A DNA stretch of 9,928 bases from the NCBI GenBank assembly GCA_007134175.1, contig SLLF01000295.1:1-9928 (forward strand). Reading direction: 5' to 3'. A program made the translations under genes and the position numbers. The first letter of the stretch is position 1, and each line of letters opens with the position of its first letter. This DNA is from Kiritimatiellia bacterium (GTDB lineage: Bacteria > Verrucomicrobiota > Kiritimatiellia > SLAD01). Positions 1 to 6,452 of this stretch are shown here, in pieces. Below the pieces are notes generated by a model that saw only the letters and a list, made by a program, of their open reading frames with translations, had not been told where the DNA came from and made no database searches.

Positions 1-734
1 CGGCTTACCGGCATGTCCGAACCTACCAGCAGCCGGCGTGCATAGTCCATCCGTATGGCGCGAAAGACCTGGTCCGGGGCGGGTTGTCCCGCTGCGGCAA
101 AGATGCGGCGCAGTTGCGACGCCGAACAACCCAAGCCGCGGGCGATCTGTTCGACGGTCGGGCGTTGCAGTAGCGACTGCCGATACAAGCGGGTTGCTGC
201 TTCGACCATCTTGCTGCGCGATCCGGGACGGCTGGCGGTCGACCGGTTGTCAGGCTGCCGGAACAAGTCGCACAATAAGGGCACTCCACCGCGAAGCAGC
301 GCCATGCTCCAGTCGTTGGGCTGTACAAAGTGGGGGAATAGCCAGTCAAAAAGCGTTCGCAGGCGCAGTACATTCAACTCGGGCAAGGCCAGGGCGACGG
401 GTGCCGGAGGCAAACGGGCGAGGACCGTTGTCGGCAAGCCGCTGGGCCGCAAGTGAAACACCATCACTTCGGACAGATCCTGCGCCGGGGCCTGCCAGCC
501 GTGTGTCCAGTGTGGAGGAAAGCAGTAGAGCCGCGGCTGGTCGGTGCTCGTTCTGTCCCATGTCCGGTCCGCGCACCAAGGGTGCGCCCGCCCTTTAAAA
601 ATGGCTTGCAGCTCCCAGTTGGGGCGGGTGGACCGCGCCACCGGAAACTCGCCATAGCGCCGCAAGCCAGCGGTCATGTAGGAAAAAGGCGGGACCACGG
701 ATGGCTGCTGTGCCGTGGCTTGTTGGGTTATCAT
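1..734 (-). CDS. AraC-family transcriptional regulator (3' end cut by window edge)
   Basis: Reading leftward from the ATG at 734-732 gives 244 codons without a stop, running off the left edge. Residues 1 to about 130 look like the N-terminal sensing domain of AraC proteins (aromatic-rich, for example YCFPPHWTHGW at 70-80), which normally binds a small molecule. Residues 191-213 form the first helix-turn-helix (PTVEQIARGLGCSASQLRRI), followed by the linker helix typical of the family (RAIRMDYARRLL, 225-236). The protein is cut at the point where the second helix-turn-helix should begin, so about 40-50 residues are missing. AraC proteins usually activate nearby genes on binding a ligand, often a sugar. 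The gene is divergent from the oxidoreductase at 805, 70 bp away, which suggests it regulates that gene and perhaps itself. The family call is firm; the ligand is unknown. A cluster of arginine and serine codons near residues 164-175 is probably the inter-domain linker. Confidence 0.88.
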   Translation of the reverse strand, partial: MITQQATAQQPSVVPPFSYMTAGLRRYGEFPVARSTRPNWELQAIFKGRAHPWCADRTWDRTSTDQPRLYCFPPHWTHGWQAPAQDLSEVMVFHLRPSGLPTTVLARLPPAPVALALPELNVLRLRTLFDWLFPHFVQPNDWSMALLRGGVPLLCDLFRQPDNRSTASRPGSRSKMVEAATRLYRQSLLQRPTVEQIARGLGCSASQLRRIFAAAGQPAPDQVFRAIRMDYARRLLVGSDMPVS

Positions 735-804
735 GCGCGATACTGTACATTATTGTTTCAAAAATGGCAACGACAACCGCGTAGGGCGCTGGTAAGCTGT
801 GCGC
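735..804. promoter_or_regulatory. Divergent promoter region between the AraC regulator and the oxidoreductase
   Basis: This 70-bp gap must hold the promoters of both divergent genes. Its centre (741-770) is AT-rich compared with its flanks. On the minus strand, TTGTCG (776-771) is followed after 16 bp by AATAAT (754-749), a reasonable sigma70 pair for the AraC gene. A second pair, TTGCCA (770-765) and TACAGT (747-742), would leave almost no leader. No convincing plus-strand promoter was found, which fits an activator-dependent promoter. TGTACA at 744-749 is a short palindrome. No operator can be assigned with confidence. Confidence 0.4.
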
Positions 805-2142
805 ATGAAGAAAACCAAGAATCCTTCGCGCGGGAAAAAGCGCTACGCTATTGTTGGAACGGGCGGACGTTCACGGATGTTCGCTCGCGCCATTACGGAA
901 ACCTATACGTCGCGCGCGATGCTGGCGGCGGTCTGCGATGCGAATCCGGTGCGCGCGGCCAATTGGCTGAAGTGGTCCGAGTTGAAGAGCGTACCGATCT
1001 ATAGCCCTGCGGATTTCCGCAAGATGATCAAGGAGCAGCGGATCGACACCGTGATTGTCACCAGCATGGACCGCACCCATCACCACTATCTCTGTGAGGC
1101 GATGCGGGCCGGTTGCGATGCGATCACCGAAAAACCGATGACCACCGATGTGGAAAAATGCCGCGCGATTCTGGATACCCAACGCGAGACCGGGCGCCGC
1201 TTGCAGGTGTGCTTCAACTACCGATATGCCCCGCGCAACAGCAAGGTCAAGGAGCTATTGCAGACCGGCGTTATCGGCGAGGTGATGTCCGTCCACTTCG
1301 AATGGCTGCTGGACACCAAACATGGCGCCGACTACTTCCGGCGCTGGCACCGGGAAAAGGCCAACGGCGGCGGGCTGCTGGTGCACAAAGCTACCCATCA
1401 CTTCGACTTGGTCAATTGGTGGCTGGATACGCAGCCGGCCGAGGTGTGTGTGTTCGGCGGCCTGCGGTTCTACGGACGCGCCAATCGCGAACGCCATGGC
1501 CACGGCGCGGATTACCCCTTCGCGACCGGCAACCCCAACGCCAAGCAGGATCCGTTTGCACTGCATCTGGACGATGGTGGGTACCTGGAAAATATCTACC
1601 TTAAGCCGTCCGCTGTAGATGGCTACCGTCGCGATCAGAATGTGTTCGGTGACGGCATCAGCATTGAAGACGATCTGGCTGTCTTGGTGCGGTATCGCAG
1701 TCAAGCTACCTTGTCGTACCACCTGACCGCTTATTCGCCGTGGGAGGGGTATCGCGTGATGTTCAACGGGACCAAGGGCCGTTTGGAATACGAAGTGCGC
1801 GAGCGCTCTTATGTGAGTGCCTCGGACACCGACCACAATTTCGAGGTCAATGTGCAAGGCGGTTCGGAATGGACGGTTGAGGAGCCGGTGCGCATTCTCG
1901 TGCATCCGCTTTGGAGCAAGGCCCAGCAGATTGCGATGCCGAAGACCAACAAAGGCGGACACGGGGGGGGCGACGCACTCATGCTGGACGACATTTTCCG
2001 ACCCAAGCGTAAAAAAGATCCGCTGAACCGCCATGCGGATCAGCGGAGTGGGGCGTGGTCGATCCTGACGGGCATTGCCGGCAACCAGTCGATAGCGGAG
2101 CGCCGTATCGTCTCGATCAAGGATTTCGCATTGCCGCTCTAG
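805..2142 (+). CDS. Gfo/Idh/MocA-family NAD(P)-dependent oxidoreductase
   Basis: This 445-residue protein belongs to the family that oxidises or reduces sugars, inositols and related compounds with NAD(P), usually in the cytoplasm. The N-terminal Rossmann fold begins with YAIVGTGGRSR (14-24), the dinucleotide-binding loop. The family's EKP motif is at 109-111 (ITEKPMTTD). The C-terminal half carries the catalytic-site stretch GGGLLVHKATHHFDLVNWW (188-206). H198 and D201 match the usual histidine and following aspartate, but the position normally holding the upstream aspartate is H194. At 445 residues it is longer than the usual 330-390; the extra length lies in 215-290 and the C-terminus. I chose ATG at 805. 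GTG at 799 is in frame and cannot be excluded, and the Shine-Dalgarno signal is weak for both. There is no Tat or secretion signal. The substrate is not predictable; the divergent AraC gene suggests sugar or polyol catabolism. Confidence 0.92.
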   Translation: MKKTKNPSRGKKRYAIVGTGGRSRMFARAITETYTSRAMLAAVCDANPVRAANWLKWSELKSVPIYSPADFRKMIKEQRIDTVIVTSMDRTHHHYLCEAMRAGCDAITEKPMTTDVEKCRAILDTQRETGRRLQVCFNYRYAPRNSKVKELLQTGVIGEVMSVHFEWLLDTKHGADYFRRWHREKANGGGLLVHKATHHFDLVNWWLDTQPAEVCVFGGLRFYGRANRERHGHGADYPFATGNPNAKQDPFALHLDDGGYLENIYLKPSAVDGYRRDQNVFGDGISIEDDLAVLVRYRSQATLSYHLTAYSPWEGYRVMFNGTKGRLEYEVRERSYVSASDTDHNFEVNVQGGSEWTVEEPVRILVHPLWSKAQQIAMPKTNKGGHGGGDALMLDDIFRPKRKKDPLNRHADQRSGAWSILTGIAGNQSIAERRIVSIKDFALPL

Positions 2143-2285
2143 ACCCCATCAGTAAAGGGTTTCGGATGGGCGTGTTCCGTGTTCAGTGGGGCCTCGTGAT
2201 GTCGCGGGCTCCATCAGAGTTGTTTCACAGGTGACTGAGGAACAACGCGTTGCAGGAATTTTCAGTGAATGCTCTCAGCGGCAAT

Positions 2286-2444
2286 GGTCACAGGCCACAC
2301 TTGTCTGAGAGAACATGGGTATCGGGTCAACGCGTACGGCTACGCTTACGGACGACGGCACGGTCCTTTCGTCCACCATAAGCGTCCACGTAAGCGTCGT
2401 CCATTCTCTCACTCCCTCGCAAATTGTGACAACGGTCACAGGCC
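2286..2444. repeat. Pair of 11-bp direct repeats, GGTCACAGGCC
   Basis: GGTCACAGGCC occurs at 2286-2296 and again at 2434-2444, 148 bp apart. Both copies are followed after one or two bases by CAC. The pair brackets the inverted-repeat region at 2342-2402. It may be the edges of a small repeated element or a duplicated protein-binding site. The copies are seen directly; the function is unknown. Confidence 0.5.
2342..2402. repeat. Overlapping inverted and tandem repeats around ACGCTTACG / CGTAAGCGT
   Basis: ACGCTTACG at 2342-2350 is the exact reverse complement of 2389-2397. GGACGACG at 2350-2357 is the exact reverse complement of 2395-2402. The two pairs occur in the order A-B-A'-B', so both cannot form in a simple nested hairpin; they would compete or form a pseudoknot. 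GGACGA (2350-2355) can also pair with TCGTCC (2369-2374). On the right, a 12-base unit beginning TAAGCGTC is repeated in tandem at 2379-2390 and 2391-2402, differing mainly in its last four bases. This could be a REP-like intergenic element or a structured RNA. Confidence 0.5.
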
Positions 2445-2447
2445 CCA

Positions 2448-2478
2448 CTGAAACCTGAAAACCCGGAACCTGAAACCT
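2448..2478. repeat. Short direct repeats of CTGAAACCT / AACCTGAAA
   Basis: CTGAAACCT occurs at 2448-2456 and 2470-2478, and AACCTGAAA at 2452-2460 and 2467-2475. These low-complexity A/C-rich repeats lie directly before the strong hairpin at 2479-2500. They do not encode a recognisable peptide. Confidence 0.45.
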
Positions 2479-2500
2479 CAGCGGCGAATCTTCGCCGCTG
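2479..2500. other. Perfect GC-rich hairpin in the intergenic region
   Basis: CAGCGGCGA (2479-2487) is the exact reverse complement of TCGCCGCTG (2492-2500), giving a 9-bp stem with a 4-base loop. No T-run follows on either strand, so it is not a classical intrinsic terminator. It lies 18 bp upstream of the -35 box of the next promoter and could end or trim upstream transcription, or be a protein site. Its role is unknown. Confidence 0.6.
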
Positions 2501-2517
2501 CCTGCATCGGGTGGCGC

Positions 2518-2546
2518 TTGCCAAATGCGTTACCGCTTTATATGAT
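2518..2546 (+). promoter_or_regulatory. Sigma70-type promoter for the 2623-8191 operon
   Basis: TTGCCA (2518-2523) and TATGAT (2541-2546) each match five of six consensus bases and are separated by the ideal 17 bp. Transcription would start near 2553, leaving a leader of about 70 bases before the ATG at 2623. It is the best promoter-like sequence found in the window and sits correctly for the four-gene operon. Confidence 0.65.
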
Positions 2547-2573
2547 GGAGACTCAATCATTGCGGGGAGATAG

Positions 2574-2599
2574 GCTCGGGGCTATATTGCCCCGGTAGC
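2574..2599 (+). promoter_or_regulatory. Leader hairpin upstream of the glycosyltransferase gene
   Basis: In the predicted leader, CGGGGC (2577-2582) pairs with GCCCCG (2589-2594) around a TATATT loop. GCT at 2574-2576 can extend the stem with AGC at 2597-2599, leaving a two-base bulge. The hairpin ends 11 bases before the GAGG ribosome binding site at 2611-2614. It may stabilise the mRNA or influence translation. It does not match a riboswitch class I recognise. Confidence 0.4.
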
Positions 2600-2622
2600 T
2601 CGCACAGCACGAGGAAACAATT

Positions 2623-4344
2623 ATGGCAGCCAAACCGTTCGAGTCGCGAATTCAAGACTTGGTTTATAACGTTGACGCCGGCGTTGGATTGCGACTGATC
2701 AAGTCAGTGCTTTATTTTCTTTTTATTGCGTTTGTCCTGTTGCTCTATACGGCGAACCAATTCAAGGGCCTGCGCGATGCGGAGGCAATGGATTCCGCGC
2801 AACTGGGACGCAACTTCATGATGACGCGGCAATTGGTCACGCAGCATGTGCGGCCGGCCAGTATCTGGTTTCAAAGTACCCGGCGTGGTGTGCCGGAGGT
2901 GGCGGTTCACGGGCACCGGGACATCGTAAACGCGCCCCTGTACCCCGTTATGCTGGGGGTCTGGTTCCGTCTCACCGGGGCGGATTTTGAGGCAGCGCCC
3001 AGGAGTCCGCTCGAAGTCTTTCAGCCGGAGTACCGGGTTCTGTTCTTGAACCACCTGTTCACGGTGTTGACGGGTTTACTGGTATATTTGCTCGCCTTGC
3101 GCCTGTTTGACCGGCGAGTGGCCTTGCTGGGCGTGACGCTCTTTTTCTTAAGCGACTCGGTTCTGGGCGCCAGTTTGTCGGGCACCGGAGTTGCTGTCGT
3201 GATGGGCTGGGCCGTGGCGGCGATCTATTCAATGGTCATCGCCGTGGGGCGCATCGAAGAATCGAAGGCGCTGCGCTATTGGGTGGTACCGGCATTATGC
3301 GCCTTGCTGTTTTGTGTTCTGGCCTTTTTGACCCGTTATGCCGCGATCGTGCTGCTCCCCGGGCTGGCGTTGTATCTCGGCTGGTCGCTGGGGCGCCGGG
3401 GCTGGATCCATGCCTTGGTTTTCATGGCGTTGTTCGGGGTGGGCATTGCCCCGTGGATGGCCCGCAATATCCAAGTCAGTGGCGCCCCGCTGGGCATGGC
3501 CCCTTATCTGGCCCTGAACGAGACGTCCGCCTTTCCTGATAATTCATTTGAGCGACATTTAGCGCCGCAGGTGTCGGCGGGGATGTTGACTCCACTGCGC
3601 CGCAAGTTCACCGAGCAAATGGCGGTGCGTTATAACCATTACCTGCCCGGGTTGGGTGACGGAATGTTGATCAGCCTTTTCCTGGTTACGTTCTTCTATC
3701 GTTTTGTCCGTGCGCCGGTGCATCGGTTGCGCTGGGGGCTGGCCTTGTCGATGGGTTTGTTCATGGTCATCGGCGCACTTTACGGTGAGGCCACGTGGCG
3801 GGCGATCCTGATGTTCTGGCCATTGATTATTCTCTATGGGTTGGCCTTTTTCCTGCTATTGCTGGAGCGGCTGCAATTGCAGATGAAGCTGTTGAATGGG
3901 GCTGTGACGGGCGTGGTGGTGCTGCTCAGCACCCTGCCCATGATCTTCACCCTGCTGCCGCCGCGCCAGACCCCGCCGTACCCGCCATACGCCACGGGTC
4001 TGATAGCCTACATTTCCAACTTGCTGGAACCTGACGAATTGATGTGCACAGACATGCCGTGGGCCACGGCCTGGTATGGTGGGCGCACCTCTATCCTGCT
4101 GCCCCGTACCGTTGATCAATTCTACGATATCAATGACTACCTGCACCGTGTCCACGGGCTCTACTTCACCACACTCACCCGCAACCTGCCGTATGCGCGG
4201 ACGCTGCGGTCACCGGTCTACGTCTCCTGGCTCCCGATTCTGGAAGGTCGGCTGCCGCGCGATTTTCCGCTGTCGCAAGGGATTCCGCTCCAGAACATGG
4301 AGCAGATCTTCTTAAGCGATCGGGCGCGTTGGGCCGAACGCTGA
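2623..4344 (+). CDS. Polytopic membrane glycosyltransferase, GT-C fold (PMT/ArnT-like, GT39/GT83 type)
   Basis: The protein has 573 residues and about 10-11 predicted membrane segments, for example 28-45, 143-160, 165-185, 188-207, 222-256, 263-280, 346-363, 369-388, 392-417 and 424-445. The first loop after the first segment carries GLRDAEAMDSAQLGRN (49-64), matching the acidic loop motif of GT-C enzymes; D52 or E54 is the probable catalytic acidic residue. APLYPVMLGVWFRLTG (104-119), TRYAAIVLLPGLALY (237-251) and APWMARN (276-282) are also typical. Such enzymes use lipid-linked sugars and transfer them to protein or lipid on the outer face of the inner membrane. Residues 446-573 form a soluble tail with no domain I recognise. 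GAGG at 2611-2614 supports the ATG at 2623. It is the first gene of a four-gene operon, 16 bp before the ROK kinase. Donor and acceptor are unknown. Confidence 0.82.
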   Translation: MAAKPFESRIQDLVYNVDAGVGLRLIKSVLYFLFIAFVLLLYTANQFKGLRDAEAMDSAQLGRNFMMTRQLVTQHVRPASIWFQSTRRGVPEVAVHGHRDIVNAPLYPVMLGVWFRLTGADFEAAPRSPLEVFQPEYRVLFLNHLFTVLTGLLVYLLALRLFDRRVALLGVTLFFLSDSVLGASLSGTGVAVVMGWAVAAIYSMVIAVGRIEESKALRYWVVPALCALLFCVLAFLTRYAAIVLLPGLALYLGWSLGRRGWIHALVFMALFGVGIAPWMARNIQVSGAPLGMAPYLALNETSAFPDNSFERHLAPQVSAGMLTPLRRKFTEQMAVRYNHYLPGLGDGMLISLFLVTFFYRFVRAPVHRLRWGLALSMGLFMVIGALYGEATWRAILMFWPLIILYGLAFFLLLLERLQLQMKLLNGAVTGVVVLLSTLPMIFTLLPPRQTPPYPPYATGLIAYISNLLEPDELMCTDMPWATAWYGGRTSILLPRTVDQFYDINDYLHRVHGLYFTTLTRNLPYARTLRSPVYVSWLPILEGRLPRDFPLSQGIPLQNMEQIFLSDRARWAER

Positions 4345-4360
4345 GGCGGGTAATCGGGTG

Positions 4361-5356
4361 ATGAATAGCTCCCATGCACGCTGCGCAGTCGGCATTGATT
4401 TTGGCGGTACGAACAATAAACTGGCGCTGATCGACGAGAGCGGTGCGCTGCTGGCCCGGCACCGCGTGGCGACCCGGGATATCGCGCGACGTGACGAGTG
4501 GATGAGCGCCGTGGTCGCCGCGATCGAGGCGATGAGCGCGACGGTCGGTGGCGATACGCCGATCATGCTGGCGGGCGTCGGGGTTGGCGTGCCGGGTTTT
4601 GTTGATTTTGCACGCGGGTACATTCACGAGCTGGTGAACGTGCCCGGTTGGGAAGGCGTACCCTTGGCGGCGCTGCTGGAGGAGCAGCTGCGGGTACCGG
4701 TGCGGGTGGATAACGACGTCAACGTCATGGCGTTGGGGGAATGTACGTATGGGGCGGGGCGCGCCCATCAACACGCGGTATTCCTGACCCTCGGCACGGG
4801 GATCGGCGGCGGTTTGCTGATCAATGGCCAGCTATATCGCGGCGCTTATTCCATGGGCGGCGAGATCGGGCACATGACAATCAACCTGTACGACGAGCCC
4901 TGCCCATTGGGCCGGGGCGTGTTGGAACAGTATGCCGGTAACCGTCGCATTGTGGAACGGGCTCAACGCTATTTGGAGGGGGGCGAGCAATCCCTCCTGG
5001 CAACACGCTGCGACGGGGACTGGACGCGGCTGGATCCGCTCATGATTGAGCAGGCGGCGGAAGCGGGCGATGCCCTCTCGATTCGCGTCTACGATGAAGT
5101 AGCGGATTGCCTGGCGGCGGCCTTGTCGTCGATTACCTATTTGCTGCAGCCCGAGGCCTTTATCATAGGTGGCGGTGTCGGACAGAGCGGACCGATTCTC
5201 TACGACCCGCTCAATCGCCATTTGCAGACGCGTCTGAATCCCCATTTTGCTAAGCGGGTGGTGGTCAAGAAAGCCGCGCTCGGCAATGATGCGGGTGTGC
5301 TGGGAGGGGCGGCATTGGTTTTTTCCGGGCTGAAACCGCCGACGTCATGCAGGTGA
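4361..5356 (+). CDS. ROK-family sugar kinase (glucokinase-like) with altered zinc motif
   Basis: This 331-residue protein has the normal ROK kinase length and no N-terminal helix-turn-helix, so it is a kinase type rather than a NagC/XylR repressor. The phosphate-binding loop is GIDFGGTNNK (11-20), the catalytic aspartate is D119 in VDNDVN (116-121), and the second phosphate loop is LTLGTGIGGG (142-151). GGEIGH (166-171) supplies the histidine that usually binds zinc. The usual CxCGxxGCxE zinc motif reads CPLGRGVLE (181-189): it keeps the first cysteine and the glutamate, lacks the other two cysteines and is one residue shorter. Such kinases phosphorylate glucose, N-acetylglucosamine or related sugars with ATP in the cytoplasm. 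I chose ATG 4361; GTG 4358 directly before it is also possible, with GAGGCGGG at 4343-4350 as the ribosome binding site. It lies 16 bp after the glycosyltransferase. The substrate is undetermined. Confidence 0.88.
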   Translation: MNSSHARCAVGIDFGGTNNKLALIDESGALLARHRVATRDIARRDEWMSAVVAAIEAMSATVGGDTPIMLAGVGVGVPGFVDFARGYIHELVNVPGWEGVPLAALLEEQLRVPVRVDNDVNVMALGECTYGAGRAHQHAVFLTLGTGIGGGLLINGQLYRGAYSMGGEIGHMTINLYDEPCPLGRGVLEQYAGNRRIVERAQRYLEGGEQSLLATRCDGDWTRLDPLMIEQAAEAGDALSIRVYDEVADCLAAALSSITYLLQPEAFIIGGGVGQSGPILYDPLNRHLQTRLNPHFAKRVVVKKAALGNDAGVLGGAALVFSGLKPPTSCR

Positions 5357-5360
5357 ACAA

Positions 5361-6452
5361 GTGGAACTAGGCAAACGAAACAAACAAATCTTAACCACGG
5401 CATTGGTAATCGGAATCGTGCTGGTGCTGCTGGGCTTGTTTTTGCTGCGCACGGAGCAGGAACTGTCGGCGAGCGGCGTGGTGCTGCCCCGTATCCACCA
5501 CAACTTGTACGCGCCGGAAGAAGCCACGGTGGTGGCGTTGCATGCGGGGGCTGGTGACACGGTGACGCAAGGACAACCGCTGGTGACCTTGGCCAACACG
5601 GTGCTCCAGGATGAGCGGGAGCAATTGCGCCAGTCATGGATGGAGTGGCAGCAGCGTCACGCCCAATTGGAAATGGACCGGCGGGAACAACGCATCCGTC
5701 CCGCACCGGCCGATTTGGCGACCGCGCTGCGGCGCGCCGATCTCTACGGCGAAGTCGAACGCATCCAAAATGAACTAGCGCGCATGTACGAAGCGATCCG
5801 GGACCAGTACATTATTTCTGAAATGGATTTACAGTTGCGTACCGTGGAGCGGCTGCGGGCGGAAATTGACGGGCTGGAAAGTAACGTCCAGGCGGACTGG
5901 GTGCGTGCCGGGCTGATGGAACTGGCGGATGAACGACTGGTGTTGGAGCAACGCTTTGTGGCCGAGCAAGTCGCACAACAGGAGCGCCGTGTTCAGTTAT
6001 GGGATGAGCGGCTGGCGGCCTTGGAGTTGGTTGCACCGTATGACGGGGTCTTGGCGGCCTTGGATGTCCGTTATACCGGCGAGCGGGTAGCGCCCGGTGA
6101 ACGGTTGGCGCGGGTGGCCGATCCGGCCGGTGGCTATATCCTGCGCGTGTTGGCACCGGCGCGCAATATCGACCTCGTCAAGCCCGGGCTGACCGTGCTG
6201 GTCGAAACCCAGGTCTTTGATGCGACACTGGCGGGTCGCGCCCGCGGACGGGTGCGGCGTGTCATACCGGAAGCGGTGGATCACGAAGCCGGGCTGTACG
6301 AGGTCGAAATCGAGATAGAGGAGACGCCGGTACCGCTCATGTGGGGCGCACCGGCTCAGGCGCGCATACAAATGGGCCGCCGTTCGCTCTTCGAGTTGTT
6401 ATTCCAGCCACAACATGCCGCCCGCCTGCGGCAAGAGGAACCGCAACCATGA
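5361..6452 (+). CDS. HlyD-family membrane fusion (periplasmic adaptor) protein
   Basis: The 363-residue protein has a short basic N-terminus, one membrane segment (about 10-29) and then an extracytoplasmic body. Residues 49-78 form the first half of a biotinyl/lipoyl-like domain (APEEATVVALHAGAGDTV). Residues 80-220 are charged and helical, forming the coiled-coil hairpin. LVAPYDGVLAAL (223-234) is the second half-motif, followed by beta-barrel segments to about 340 and a proline-ended tail. This order is typical of adaptors that link an inner-membrane exporter to the outer envelope. The start codon is GTG at 5361, with AGGTG at 5351-5355 as ribosome binding site, only 4 bp after the kinase stop. 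The stop overlaps the start of the ABC gene in ATGA, so translational coupling and a physical partnership are likely. No outer-membrane channel gene is present in the window. The cargo is unknown. Confidence 0.87.
   Translation: MELGKRNKQILTTALVIGIVLVLLGLFLLRTEQELSASGVVLPRIHHNLYAPEEATVVALHAGAGDTVTQGQPLVTLANTVLQDEREQLRQSWMEWQQRHAQLEMDRREQRIRPAPADLATALRRADLYGEVERIQNELARMYEAIRDQYIISEMDLQLRTVERLRAEIDGLESNVQADWVRAGLMELADERLVLEQRFVAEQVAQQERRVQLWDERLAALELVAPYDGVLAALDVRYTGERVAPGERLARVADPAGGYILRVLAPARNIDLVKPGLTVLVETQVFDATLAGRARGRVRRVIPEAVDHEAGLYEVEIEIEETPVPLMWGAPAQARIQMGRRSLFELLFQPQHAARLRQEEPQP

Larger units (their letters stand above)
2143..2517. other. Long non-coding intergenic region with repeats
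   Basis: No coding region is supported here. The only plus-strand open frame (2269-2451) has a biased composition produced by the repeats and lacks a ribosome binding site. Just after the oxidoreductase stop, CCCATC (2145-2150) can pair with GATGGG (2165-2170) across a 14-base loop, but no T-run follows, so it is at best a weak terminator. CAACGCGTTG at 2243-2252 is a perfect 10-bp palindrome. The rest holds the repeats listed separately. Confidence 0.6.

Noticed and set aside
38..598. Long plus-strand open frames across the AraC gene
   Set aside because: The minus-strand frame has a clear AraC helix-turn-helix; the plus-strand frames are arginine- and serine-rich shadows typical of GC-rich DNA.
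1963..1970. Run of eight G residues as a programmed frameshift or assembly error
   Set aside because: The reading frame of the oxidoreductase continues normally through it to a conserved-looking C-terminus.
1255..2034. A 259-codon minus-strand open frame opposite the oxidoreductase
   Set aside because: No family features, and it lies fully opposite a well-supported gene.
2145..2170. Intrinsic terminator after the oxidoreductase
   Set aside because: Only a 6-bp stem with a 14-base loop and no following T-run.
2269..2451. A 60-codon plus-strand open frame with a tyrosine-glycine-rich, histidine- and arginine-rich translation
   Set aside because: The composition comes from the nucleotide repeats, there is no ribosome binding site, and it resembles no protein I know.
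2286..2478. CRISPR-like array
   Set aside because: The repeats are 9-12 bp, irregularly spaced and of several different sequences, with no cas genes in the window.
6341..6448. Upstream in-frame start for the ABC exporter
   Set aside because: The 36 extra residues overlap the adaptor gene and do not look like an exporter N-terminus; the ATGA overlap start at 6449 is far more natural.
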